Shown here one piece after another: positions 17,032-26,134 of a DNA stretch of 51,907 bases. The notes under the pieces were generated by a model, which ran no database searches, was not told where the DNA came from, and was given only the letters and a program-made list of their open reading frames with translations. The DNA is from Bacteroidales bacterium (GTDB taxonomy: Bacteria; Bacteroidota; Bacteroidia; Bacteroidales; Tenuifilaceae), in assembly GCA_013141385.1 (NCBI GenBank), contig JABFRB010000042.1:1-51907 (forward strand), in the 5' to 3' direction. The position numbers were made by a program, and so were the translations under genes. How positions within the stretch are numbered: the stretch's first letter is position 1; the number at the start of each line of letters is the position of its first letter.

Positions 17032-19728
17032 TTATCGAAATTTGATATTTAGACTGATATTCGGTGTGATTCCCAGAAACTTCACAGGCGTTTTAATAAT
17101 TTGGTTTTCAATTATCTCGTATTCATTATACCAAATATTGCTACGGTTATAAAGATTGAAAACTGAAAAACCTAGGGTACATGGCGAATCGGGGCCGAGA
17201 ATAAAATTATACGAGGCAGACACATCAAGTCGATGGTATGCTGGTAGCCGCATTCCATTTTTTACTGTAACATTGATATAATCGCGGGTTGTTCCATCAA
17301 GAAGTGTAAGCTGATATCCCCCTTCGGGTGCTGTATAGGGTTTCCCTGTGGCGAATATCCAAGTGGCTGAAAAGTCCCATTTACGCCATTTATATGAATT
17401 AACTAACTTAAATTCATGCGATACATCGTTAGACGCATAGAAATAGTAATTGCCATAGTTATTGAACTTATTTATAACACGACCAATTGTATAACCTATC
17501 CAGCCCGTGTAATCACCATATTTTTTTTGGAAAAGAAAATCAATACCTTCGGCAACGCCTGATCCAATTTGGTAATTCTCCTCATAGGAAACGTTTTGAC
17601 GCATAGTTTCAAAACGAAGAGAATATTCTGAAAGGCTACTCAATGATTTATAGTAACCCTCAACATCAATTAAAAAATCTTTTGTTTCGTAGGAAAATCC
17701 TGCAATAAAATGATTCGATGAGCTTACAGGTAGTTTTTCTCCATCAGCTAAGGCCCAAAAATCGCGACTTCCCTGAAGAATATCTTCACGCACTACTCTT
17801 TTAGCGAATTGATAATATCTACCAATAGAAGACTTAAGTTTTAACCTTGAATTGAGTTGATAGGAGGCACCGATTCTTGGCTCAATATAACTTTTGCTAG
17901 TATTAGTAAAATAGTTATATCTCAAGCCAGTGGTTACATTTAATTTCTCATTCAGAAAATTCATTTTATCCTGAAGATAGCCGGATAATGTTGCACCATT
18001 TGTTTTGCGGTCAATAATTTTTAATGTGTCATTTTGAGAGTATGAATAATTAATAGAGTTGAAAATTGACTGAGCACCAAACTCAAGTTTGTGTTTGTTT
18101 GTTAGTTTATATTCAAAATCTACTTTAGCGGTATAATCTAGAAGATTGTTATTTTCGAGAACCCCACGATTAATGGTTTGAGTATTTCCGTCCTCATCAA
18201 CATAACTACCACCAGTTGATCGATCACGTTTACTGAAATAGTTTGAAAAGCTTAAAAGAGCATTTGTGAAAAACTTATCATTCCAGTTCTTCGACCATTT
18301 TAATGATGATCCTGTATTTCCCCAGTATGTTAAATCGGTTGATTTCATGCTAAAATCATGAATTCCGCCTCCACCTCCTGGACCTCCACCTGGACCACCC
18401 TCAGGCCCCCTAGGTTTAATAGAGTTATCTAAATCATCTGCTCCATTGTAAAAGCTGAATGAGATATTTTCGTTCTCGCTAATTCGGTGTGTAAATTTTG
18501 CATTAATATCGTAAAAATATGATTTTAGATTATTATTGTCTTGTCCTGGAGGCTCTTGAGAATTTGTATTATCCGATTGAGTGTTAAATTGATTAAAAAT
18601 TTTATTGTAAACAGGACTCTGCCAGCTTCGTCGAAATGAAACAATTACTGAGGATTTTTCACCAATGGGAGATTCTGTAAAAGCATTCATCGATAGCATT
18701 CCAATATCCACGCAAGCATTAAATCTTTTGCGATCACCCTCTTTTCCAGTGATCTCAACAACACTTGAAAGTCTACCACCAAATTTTGCATCGAAACCCC
18801 CTTTGTAAAGTTGTACGTCTTTAATAGCATTTGAGTTAAATGAGCTGAAGAACCCAAAAAGGTGTTCGACATTATAAACTGTAAAGCCATCATAAAGAAC
18901 AAGTGATTGATCTGGGGTTCCTCCACGTACATATAATCCTGATGAATTCTCATTGGCCGCACTTATACCCGGCATTAGTTGGAAAGATCTGAGTATGTCT
19001 TTTTCACCAAGATTGGGTAATGTATTAAGTTTTAAGGGTGTAAGTTTAATCATACTTGTTTTTTCGTTGGCTTCAAGGATATCCTGCTTTTGCCCCGTTA
19101 CAACCACCTCTTTGATCTCTTGAGATGCGACGTTTAGTTCAATTAGCAGGTTATTGATTGGAGATTCGGGGGTTAGGTAAAGGGTTTGCTTTTCGTACCC
19201 TATGTAGCTACAAATTAGAGTTACCGTATCGCAGGGTACATTTACCAAGGTAAAATGCCCATCTACGTTAGTTGCTCCGCCTATTGTAGTCCCTTTTACT
19301 GCGATGTTAACAAAGGGGAGCGTTTCCCTTGTTGAATTGTCGATAATTTTGCCGGATAGGGTAATATTGTACCGTTTGGGTTTACCCCTATAACTCTTTA
19401 CCCCATCGAGTTTCTTAAGATTTTGATTTTCCCATCGCTCTATAATGTGTATTACCTTATCATTGCTGGTATAATATTTTAGTTTATTTGTGCGACAGAT
19501 TTTATCTAAGAACTCTTCCAGCGATTGTTGAAAAGGACGTTCTTCAATGTTTATAGAATTAGCCAACTCCTTATCAAAAGAGAAAACGATTCCATGTTTC
19601 TGGCTAATCCTATTAAGAACACTCTCGAGAGTTCCAAAATAGAGCCCATCAATTTTAATATTGGCAGGTGCTTGGGAGTAAACAAAATTTTCCGAAAAAA
19701 GAAAAAGTAGGATTACGAGTTTTTTCAT
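17032..19728 (-). CDS. TonB-dependent receptor with STN and CarboxypepD_reg domains
   Basis: An 898-residue outer-membrane transporter. I place the start at the ATG at 19728, where a signal peptide begins (MKKLVILLFLFSENFVYSQ); an ATG 60 bp upstream would bury it. Order: STN domain (about 25-95), carboxypeptidase-regulatory-like beta sandwich (about 120-210, LSGKIIDNSTRETLPFVNI), plug (LYVRGGTPDQSLVLYDG and the GGFDAKFGGRLSSVVEI strand), then a beta barrel ending in phenylalanine-arginine. A Gly/Pro-rich loop, GGPGGGPGGGG, lies in an extracellular part. The STN domain in other systems contacts an anti-sigma factor, but none is encoded nearby. It is followed by the DUF4249 lipoprotein in one operon. 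An intrinsic-terminator-like hairpin lies in its leader. Confidence 0.92.
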   Translation of the reverse strand: MKKLVILLFLFSENFVYSQAPANIKIDGLYFGTLESVLNRISQKHGIVFSFDKELANSINIEERPFQQSLEEFLDKICRTNKLKYYTSNDKVIHIIERWENQNLKKLDGVKSYRGKPKRYNITLSGKIIDNSTRETLPFVNIAVKGTTIGGATNVDGHFTLVNVPCDTVTLICSYIGYEKQTLYLTPESPINNLLIELNVASQEIKEVVVTGQKQDILEANEKTSMIKLTPLKLNTLPNLGEKDILRSFQLMPGISAANENSSGLYVRGGTPDQSLVLYDGFTVYNVEHLFGFFSSFNSNAIKDVQLYKGGFDAKFGGRLSSVVEITGKEGDRKRFNACVDIGMLSMNAFTESPIGEKSSVIVSFRRSWQSPVYNKIFNQFNTQSDNTNSQEPPGQDNNNLKSYFYDINAKFTHRISENENISFSFYNGADDLDNSIKPRGPEGGPGGGPGGGGGIHDFSMKSTDLTYWGNTGSSLKWSKNWNDKFFTNALLSFSNYFSKRDRSTGGSYVDEDGNTQTINRGVLENNNLLDYTAKVDFEYKLTNKHKLEFGAQSIFNSINYSYSQNDTLKIIDRKTNGATLSGYLQDKMNFLNEKLNVTTGLRYNYFTNTSKSYIEPRIGASYQLNSRLKLKSSIGRYYQFAKRVVREDILQGSRDFWALADGEKLPVSSSNHFIAGFSYETKDFLIDVEGYYKSLSSLSEYSLRFETMRQNVSYEENYQIGSGVAEGIDFLFQKKYGDYTGWIGYTIGRVINKFNNYGNYYFYASNDVSHEFKLVNSYKWRKWDFSATWIFATGKPYTAPEGGYQLTLLDGTTRDYINVTVKNGMRLPAYHRLDVSASYNFILGPDSPCTLGFSVFNLYNRSNIWYNEYEIIENQIIKTPVKFLGITPNISLNIKFR

Positions 19729-19800
19729 GCTCACCTTATGTGTCAAGTTATTATTTATTCTGGATTTTATAGGATGAGCAAATATCAAGTGACATATATC

Positions 19801-19832
19801 AAAAAAGAAAAAAGATAGACCTTGGGGTCTAT
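19801..19832 (-). terminator. Intrinsic terminator or attenuator upstream of the TonB receptor
   Basis: On the minus strand ATAGACC, loop CCAA, GGTCTAT (19815-19832) is followed by CTTTTTTCTTTTTT. This is a textbook intrinsic terminator reading toward the receptor start, about 75 bp before its ATG. The upstream gene already has its own palindrome at 20006-20035, so this one may act as an attenuator or end a short leader RNA. Confidence 0.6.
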
Positions 19833-20005
19833 TTCATCGATAGTCCTGTTTGTTTTATCTATTAATGATTAGTGTTAAAAATGTTGGATATGTGTTTTAA
19901 CTTAGATTACATATTGGAAGGAAGAATTGAATTTGAAAAAATTCTGTAATCCGCATTGGAAAATGGCCACAACGTTTTTAGGTTTTAAAAACATTTAATA
20001 CAAAA

Positions 20006-20035
20006 GTTTAAAGCAGCAAATTTGCTGCTTTAAAC
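20006..20035 (-). terminator. 30-bp perfect palindrome after the tricorn-like gene
   Basis: GTTTAAAGCAGCAAA and its exact reverse complement abut with no spacer. It lies 55 bp past the stop of the 20090-23347 gene, and T-rich sequence (CTTTTGTATT) follows on the minus strand. The likely role is transcription termination. Confidence 0.6.
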
Positions 20036-20089
20036 AAGTTTTTACCAATCAATATTTTTTTTGCTTAACCTCATTTTTACAGAAACAGT

Positions 20090-23000
20090 CTATTTAACTA
20101 GTTTTAAGAGTTCTTCAACAGCTTTCTCCAATTGTTGATCTCTGCCCTTGCTAATTATCAAAGGTTCATTCTTAATAACAAAATCGGGTACTGTTTCTAA
20201 GTTTTCCAGCCACTGACCCTTACTATTTTTTGTACTAACAGGAATTACACCCCAACGGGTGGCACCATCCTGTAAACCTTCCCATCCAGCAAAGCTGCAA
20301 GTACCAGGGGTTGGCATTCCAATAGTTTTGCCAATCCCTAAGTCCTGATAGCCGCATGCAAAACAATGTCCATCGCTGTAATTTGCTTCGTTAAACATAG
20401 CCACAGTGGGTTTTGTCCAACGGAAAGAGGGTTCGTAACCAAGTGAACGTTTTTCATTCCCATAAACTAAAAACTTATTACCAGTAAAGAACATTGCTAA
20501 ATCAGAAACAAGGTCACCACCGCCGTTGAAACGGGTGTCGACAATAACACCTTTTCGGTCGTGGAATTTGCCCATCATCTCCTCATAGATATCACGATAT
20601 GGCCCATCGCTCATACCCGGAATATGCACGTACCCTAACTGTCCGTTGCTAATTTTATCAACTTCCTCCTCGTTCTTTTTTACCCATCGTTTATAGAGCA
20701 AACCGTTCTCTTCATCAAGTGAAATTGGTTTAACAGATATTTGTTGCCTTGTGTTGGTTGTAGGATCGAGAACTTGTAGCAGAGTATACTTATCAACTTT
20801 GCGGTTAAGGAACATTGCGACATCCTTGTTGGTAGAAATTGTTTCACCATCAATCTGTTCGATTATCATTCCAGGGCTAACCTTTATATTCGATTTATCG
20901 AGAGCCCCCCCCTGAATTACCTCGGTAATTTTAATACCATCGCCGATAAAATCATAATCCATAAATATACCAAGAGATGCGGTTGCGTCACCGTCAGGAT
21001 TTCTTGAGTTATACCTTGCCCCAGAATGGGAGCTGTTGAGTTCACCCAGCATTTCCGAAAGCAAATCGGCAAACTCATAACCATTACCTATACTTGGAAG
21101 ATATTTCATGTAATCGCTGCGAAGTTCATCCCAGTTGGCTCCATGGAAGAATGATGTGTAGAAGCCTGTTTTGGTGCGTTGCCAAACATGATCGAACATA
21201 TATTTCATTTCGGCAGCCATATCCAGTTTCATCTCCCCTTTTATCACAATCGATTCACGCTTTCCTTTATCAACATTGATTTTCGAAATTTTTCCATCGG
21301 CAAGAAGGAATAGGTTCTTCATATCCTTATCCCATTTAAGTTGACCATTGTTGGCATCAAGTTGAATTTCCATTTTGGCTTCCTTTGTGCGAAGGTTTGT
21401 ACTCCACAGGTTTAAACCTTTTTCGAAACTCGATAGGTAGTATAAAGTTTCTCCATCCTTTGATAGCACTGCATCACCAAGTGATGATGAGTTTATGGTC
21501 AATCTTGTTTTACGTTCTCGAATATTATCCCAATCGAATTTTAAAATGCTATCCTTTTTAACCTCGTCAGTTTTATTATCTTTTTTGTCCTTCTTATCTT
21601 TTGATTCATCTTTATTTTTCTTCTCTTTTTCCTTTTGCTTTTCTTCAATTGCTTTAAGAAGATCATAGTCCTCTTTGCTTAGGTTAAAACGATCCCAAGC
21701 ATTTTTAGTAAAGAACATGCTGTATACGTCGGCTTGCCTTTCACCGCTGTTGGCATAGCTTCTCATCCCATCGCGATTACTGAACCAAAGCATTTGTTTG
21801 CCTTCATTAACCCATTTGGGGCGGAAATCGTTATAACCGCTTTGGGTTAAATTTATCATTTTACTCTTTCCATCGGCTGCTATGATTACAGCTTCTCCAT
21901 TGGCCATTACTGGATAATATTCTACCAAAAGCCATTTACTATCGGGGCTCCATGTAAAATACTGGTCACCATCTGCCATGTAAAATAATTCATTGGGTGT
22001 TAGTATGGTTCGGGTTTGTTTGCTAATAATGTTATAAATCACAAGCGAAGTGTGATTTTCAATATAAGCCACCTCTTTCCCATCTGGTGAGTATTGGGGT
22101 TCATAGCAATTATTTTCGCTATTAAAAAGAGGTTCTTCTTTTAGCACTGTTGAAGCGTAGAAGTAAGGTTCTTCCTTGCGTGTTTTTTTAGTTTGATAGA
22201 TTTGCCATTTCCCATTTCGTTCGCTAGCATAAAGAATTGATTCTCCATCGGGCGAAAAACTTACAAATCGCTCTTGTTCTGGGGTGTTGGTGATTCTTTT
22301 AGTTATCCCTCCTTCAACGGATGAAACGAAAACCTCGCCTCTAACAACAAAAACGACCTCTTTCCCATTTGGTGAAATATCCATTTCCTTTGCGCTTCCA
22401 TTGATTGATAGGAACAAATCGTTGTTACGCTTATCCTCGGTACGAATTGTTACAGATACTTTTTTCGGTTCACTGCCTGATGTCAATGTATATAATTCAC
22501 CATCGTAACCAAAACATAGCGTTCCGCTATTACTAATGCTTAGAAAACGAACAGGAAATTTTTTTAAATTCGTAATCTGCTGCTTTTGCTGAGGATTATC
22601 TAAGTTGAGCTTATGCACATTAAAATTTCCACTTTCCTCGCTTAAATAATATATACTTTTATCGTTATCGGCAAAAACTGGATTTCGATCTTCCCCTTTA
22701 AAATTCGTAATCATCTTTTGATCCCCAGTTTTACTATTGTATAGCCAAATATCACGGGTAATAGATGATGTATGATGTTTACGGAACTCATTTTCACCCC
22801 CCTTCTTGTCGTGATAAACCATGAGTTGACCATCCTTGCTAACCTGAACGGCTTCGGCTGGAAATGTCCAAACCATGCTTACTCGACCACCATTTACTGG
22901 CACATTGTATAACTCTGGTTGTGAATTTATTGGGAACTGCCTATGGCTAGCTAAATCCTGGCGCTGTCCACCAAATATTACCGATTTATCATCGGCACTG

Positions 23001-23347
23001 AAGGAGTATGGATATTCATTTCTAGAATGAAAAGTTAATCGTCTTGGTTCACCGCCTTCTGAGTTTACAACGAATATATCGAAGTTCCCATATCGATCCG
23101 ATGCAAAAGCAATGGACTTGCCATCATGGCTCCATACGGGCATGTAATCGTATGCCTCGTTGAAAGTAATTGCTTTTGCAGTGCCTCCTACTGATGGTAC
23201 GGTATAGATATCCCCCTTGTATGTAAAAGCGATTGTTTGCCCATCGGGAGAAATTGCTGAATATCGTAACCAATTTGGATTATTTTGTCCTAGTATTTGG
23301 GTTACTCCCCAAAAGAGGAATAATGTTAGATTTATTAATTGTTTCAT
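20090..23347 (-). CDS. Tricorn-like S41 peptidase with PD40 beta-propeller
   Basis: A 1085-residue exported protease. It has a signal peptide (residues 1-20, ending ILG), then repeated PD40/WD40-like blades such as SHDGKSIAFASDRYGNFDIF and SPDGESILYASERNGKWQIY that form the propellers. A Lys/Glu-rich linker (about 570-610) separates them from the core. The C-terminal part has a PDZ domain (about 790-875) and the S41 catalytic fold. Tricorn-type catalytic residues are visible: H774 in LNSSHSG and nucleophile S991 in NEANYSDGHCF, followed by GIGKTIGMPTPG. Members trim peptides, here probably in the periplasm. Monocistronic, with a palindromic terminator downstream. The spacer 19729-20089 holds only that palindrome and the receptor's terminator. 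Confidence 0.92.
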   Translation of the reverse strand: MKQLINLTLFLFWGVTQILGQNNPNWLRYSAISPDGQTIAFTYKGDIYTVPSVGGTAKAITFNEAYDYMPVWSHDGKSIAFASDRYGNFDIFVVNSEGGEPRRLTFHSRNEYPYSFSADDKSVIFGGQRQDLASHRQFPINSQPELYNVPVNGGRVSMVWTFPAEAVQVSKDGQLMVYHDKKGGENEFRKHHTSSITRDIWLYNSKTGDQKMITNFKGEDRNPVFADNDKSIYYLSEESGNFNVHKLNLDNPQQKQQITNLKKFPVRFLSISNSGTLCFGYDGELYTLTSGSEPKKVSVTIRTEDKRNNDLFLSINGSAKEMDISPNGKEVVFVVRGEVFVSSVEGGITKRITNTPEQERFVSFSPDGESILYASERNGKWQIYQTKKTRKEEPYFYASTVLKEEPLFNSENNCYEPQYSPDGKEVAYIENHTSLVIYNIISKQTRTILTPNELFYMADGDQYFTWSPDSKWLLVEYYPVMANGEAVIIAADGKSKMINLTQSGYNDFRPKWVNEGKQMLWFSNRDGMRSYANSGERQADVYSMFFTKNAWDRFNLSKEDYDLLKAIEEKQKEKEKKNKDESKDKKDKKDNKTDEVKKDSILKFDWDNIRERKTRLTINSSSLGDAVLSKDGETLYYLSSFEKGLNLWSTNLRTKEAKMEIQLDANNGQLKWDKDMKNLFLLADGKISKINVDKGKRESIVIKGEMKLDMAAEMKYMFDHVWQRTKTGFYTSFFHGANWDELRSDYMKYLPSIGNGYEFADLLSEMLGELNSSHSGARYNSRNPDGDATASLGIFMDYDFIGDGIKITEVIQGGALDKSNIKVSPGMIIEQIDGETISTNKDVAMFLNRKVDKYTLLQVLDPTTNTRQQISVKPISLDEENGLLYKRWVKKNEEEVDKISNGQLGYVHIPGMSDGPYRDIYEEMMGKFHDRKGVIVDTRFNGGGDLVSDLAMFFTGNKFLVYGNEKRSLGYEPSFRWTKPTVAMFNEANYSDGHCFACGYQDLGIGKTIGMPTPGTCSFAGWEGLQDGATRWGVIPVSTKNSKGQWLENLETVPDFVIKNEPLIISKGRDQQLEKAVEELLKLVK

Positions 23348-23455
23348 AAATTGTTATTTGTAGTTAATAGTTGCTTTTATTGAATACTCTTTATCAATAT
23401 GTTTTTGTATTTTAATCCTATGACTCATATATTGATAAATAGTTTAGTTCATAAT

Positions 23456-24202
23456 CTATTTTTCCCAATCCTTAACCGCATCCTTGTAGTTGTTTGTAAA
23501 TCCATGATGTGCTGTAAAAATATATTCAGCATTTTCGAAGTTGGTTAGTTTGCTAATAGACTTTAAAGCAGTTTTAGTATCCATATTAAAAAACTTATTA
23601 AATCCGCCTATTTTTCCATCATTTAGACTTAAAGCATCACCTGTAAATAGATATTTATCGTTTATTAGATAGCACATTGAACCGGGTGTATGACCAGGGA
23701 CAAGAATACCTTTAATCTTTAGATTTAACAGATTTATTACCTGATTGTCATCTAAAACGTTGTACGGTCTATCCAACTTGCTATTCTTGAAGAATAAAAA
23801 CCTAGATTTTTTTCCAGTAACCATTTGTTCTTCCTGCTTTGATATGTAGATTGATGCTTTTGGGAATAAACTTATTGCTTTAACATGATCGTTATCGGTA
23901 TGTGTAAGTAGGATTGCTACTACATCATCTGGGGAAATTTTAAGTTTGATAAGACCTTCCTTTATACCTTCAATGGTGTTTCCGCCATCAATTGCAACGT
24001 ATCCATTGCCACTTCTAATTAAATATATATTTACAAATGAATCCTTAATAGCATATATGCTATCAGTAATTTGACCTGTTTCAGTAGGCGACATCTTTTT
24101 AACCTCTGAAGATGCTTTAATTCCGTACCATACAAAAAGGATAACAATTAAAGCGATTACAATACCTATAACCCAAAGGGTTCTTTTTATTATTTTTTTC
24201 AT
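23456..24202 (-). CDS. Membrane-anchored MBL-fold hydrolase with variant metal motif
   Basis: A 248-residue metallo-beta-lactamase-fold protein with one N-terminal membrane segment (about 8-27). Metal-site motifs in order: THTDNDH (H101, D103, D105, H106), GHTPGS (H171), FTGDAL (D189) and TAHHG (H232/H233). The canonical first motif is HxHxDH; here the second histidine is aspartate (D103). Activity may be altered, or metal binding may use Asp. The substrate cannot be inferred. It lies 108 bp downstream of nothing co-directional that is close enough to prove an operon; the next upstream minus-strand gene begins at 24496. Confidence 0.8.
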   Translation of the reverse strand: MKKIIKRTLWVIGIVIALIVILFVWYGIKASSEVKKMSPTETGQITDSIYAIKDSFVNIYLIRSGNGYVAIDGGNTIEGIKEGLIKLKISPDDVVAILLTHTDNDHVKAISLFPKASIYISKQEEQMVTGKKSRFLFFKNSKLDRPYNVLDDNQVINLLNLKIKGILVPGHTPGSMCYLINDKYLFTGDALSLNDGKIGGFNKFFNMDTKTALKSISKLTNFENAEYIFTAHHGFTNNYKDAVKDWEK

Positions 24203-24276
24203 CCGAATAAAATTTACGTTAAGTATATAATTGGTTGTCTGGCTACATTCTTTAGAGTAATAACTATTTACAATGA

Positions 24277-24337
24277 TGGAACACCCATATTTTGTTTATC
24301 CGCATTTGTGTTAACAGTTTAACATGGGTGTTTCATA
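24277..24337 (-). repeat. ~60-bp hairpin element, copy 1
   Basis: It is inverted relative to 40609-40666. The ends TGGAACACCCAT and ATGGGTGTTTCA are near-perfect inverted repeats. In the shared orientation the first 16 bases (TGAAACACCCATGTTA) and the last 24 bases are identical between the copies. It lies in the noncoding spacer 24203-24495, which holds nothing else I can support. Confidence 0.75.
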
Positions 24338-24495
24338 GAAGTAGATTATTTACATTTTTACAACTTTATAACAAAGTTAATAAAATAAAAAGCACAGTGC
24401 ATAAAACCGTGTTTTGTGAAATTAAAACTTTCTTTGTTGAAATGTAATTCACGCAAGTATTTGATTACGCTAGATTTGGATGTATCTGTTTTTAT

Positions 24496-25353
24496 TTAAA
24501 ATAAATTTAGCCATATCACTAGCCCAAGCCAGTTGACTCTTCCATATTTTAGAGTGCTGTAGGGGAGTTGACCAGAATAGTATTCAAGCCAAATCCTAAC
24601 CAGCGATTCAGATTTTCGGTTAAAGCTAACACCCAAGGCTGTTCTTAAATCTGGGTTAAATTCATTTTCGGCAAATATTTTAATGCTGATTGAGGTAAAT
24701 AGGTTAACGGGTTTTGATTTTCCAAAATCCCAAAGACCACCCCCTTGAACCGATAAACGCTCCCTGAAAACATATTTTGTATAAACCTCACCAATTCCTG
24801 CATACCAGTAACCATTCGATATTAATCTCAAATATGTTAAATCCGCCTGCTCGTAATTATCTGATTTGTCGTTTGGTATGGTATCATTGTGGCGTAACAT
24901 ATAATCATCGCCAAGATGCGATGAAACATGGAATAACCTAAATCGTAAAACATGTTTATTTTTCTGAACACTAATATCACCGCTAAGCTTATAATCATTG
25001 TTGAGCAACCCTGCAAGGTAGGAACCATTATCCTTTTTTATAAGATCGAACTGGGTAAAAGTAGCAGCACCAAAATTCAACTCCCATAATATTGATTTTC
25101 CATGTTTTACAACAACTGGCTTAGTAAAGCCAAAATTCACCAGAGAGTATAAACTTTCACTATTTCCTTTTCGCGATAATATGTATGAACCACCACTAAT
25201 TTGACACTCCAACGGATCGAGGAATACAGAAGGGAATACCCTATTCCTCGGGAAAAATATTAGAGTTGAGTCCTTGATCGAATTAGCATTTGATGTTGGA
25301 ATAATACTCAAGCACAGAAAAACAAATAGGAAAATTCGTTTCATGCTGTTCAA
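24496..25353 (-). CDS. DUF1207-like secreted or outer-membrane protein
   Basis: A 285-residue protein with a signal peptide (about residues 4-23, ending SNA). The rest alternates short beta strands, and the motif FRLFHVSSHLGDDYM (near residues 137-151) matches the SSHLGDE-type signature I associate with DUF1207. A C-terminal aromatic strand ends ...IWLNLF, consistent with an outer-membrane beta barrel. Function unknown. Its start lies 2 bp after the stop of the small membrane protein gene, so the two are one operon. Either the first ATG or the one at residue 4 could be used. Confidence 0.6.
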   Translation of the reverse strand: MNSMKRIFLFVFLCLSIIPTSNANSIKDSTLIFFPRNRVFPSVFLDPLECQISGGSYILSRKGNSESLYSLVNFGFTKPVVVKHGKSILWELNFGAATFTQFDLIKKDNGSYLAGLLNNDYKLSGDISVQKNKHVLRFRLFHVSSHLGDDYMLRHNDTIPNDKSDNYEQADLTYLRLISNGYWYAGIGEVYTKYVFRERLSVQGGGLWDFGKSKPVNLFTSISIKIFAENEFNPDLRTALGVSFNRKSESLVRIWLEYYSGQLPYSTLKYGRVNWLGLVIWLNLF

Positions 25354-25355
25354 TG

Positions 25356-25697
25356 CTATTTCCTTTTTATATAAAAATATTCGAGAGTATAAAGGAGTGC
25401 TATAAATAGTAATGGAATAGAGAGGATTAGAAAACTGGTTGCATTATTATACGTTTTAAAATAAAACGTTATGGCAATGAATAGCAGAGTAAACAGGAAA
25501 GAACCCCAAAATGATTTCTTCCAAGTAATTATGGCAATAATAAGAATAGATATCGAAGGAATAGTATGGATAGTGAATCCAATCATTTTTTTCCCAAATG
25601 GTGCTGGCATACTAAAAACATCGAAAGCAAACACACTAAGGAAAATGGCAATTGAAATTGCAATTAAACGGGGTAACCAGAAGAGTACTGTTTTCAT
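25356..25697 (-). CDS. Small four-helix membrane protein
   Basis: A 113-residue protein with four hydrophobic segments (about 8-27, 42-58, 65-82 and 87-106). The start LPRLIAISIAIFLSVFAFDVF resembles small uncharacterised membrane proteins common in Bacteroidota and Firmicutes. It is the first gene of a two-gene operon with the DUF1207-like gene. No motif suggests an activity. Confidence 0.65.
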   Translation of the reverse strand: MKTVLFWLPRLIAISIAIFLSVFAFDVFSMPAPFGKKMIGFTIHTIPSISILIIAIITWKKSFWGSFLFTLLFIAITFYFKTYNNATSFLILSIPLLFIALLYTLEYFYIKRK

Positions 25698-25883
25698 TAT
25701 TCTAATATTTTCGGGAAAGGTAATATTATCTTAAATTCATGTCAAATCAGAGGTATAATTTTTCAGGCTTAAGGTATATTTTTCATACAATTGTGAACTA
25801 AGCGTTGAAAACAATCATTGCACAGATTAATGGGGCTGTCTGAAAAGTCAAAATTAGATCTCGCAAAGCTCACAAAGAAAAAA

Positions 25884-25937
25884 CGCAAAGATCGCAAAGT
25901 GTTGAAATAATGAATATTATACTTTGCGATCTTTGCG
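25884..25937. repeat. Large inverted repeat of CGCAAAG-type units
   Basis: CGCAAAGATCGCAAAGT (25884-25900) pairs perfectly with ACTTTGCGATCTTTGCG (25921-25937) across a 20-base loop. Imperfect CGCAAAG/CTTTGCG units extend it on both sides (25861-25959). It is the main content of the 437-bp gap 25698-26134; no gene is supported there. Confidence 0.65.
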
Positions 25938-26117
25938 AAAACTTGGCGTTCTTTGCGTGAAAAAATTCTTTTTAGATAACCTCTGAAGGAAAAGGGGTGT
26001 TGGACTTTAGCCCAATATCAATATTCGCATATAACACCAGCAATATTTTTCAAATTATTTTTTGAATTACAAACCGATAACTTTGGCTGTGGAACGTGCA
26101 GTACAATTATTAGCAAT

Positions 26118-26134
26118 TATCGCATTTTGCGATA
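26118..26134 (-). terminator. Short hairpin directly after the MBL gene
   Basis: TATCGCA, TTT, TGCGATA begins right at the stop codon of the 26135-26884 gene. There is no strong T-run, so it may stabilise the 3' end rather than terminate. Confidence 0.4.

Noticed and set aside
25841-25861. Insertion-sequence end near the GGGGCTGTCTGAAAAG stretch
   Set aside because: It resembles ends of some insertion sequences, but no inverted partner or transposase fragment is present.
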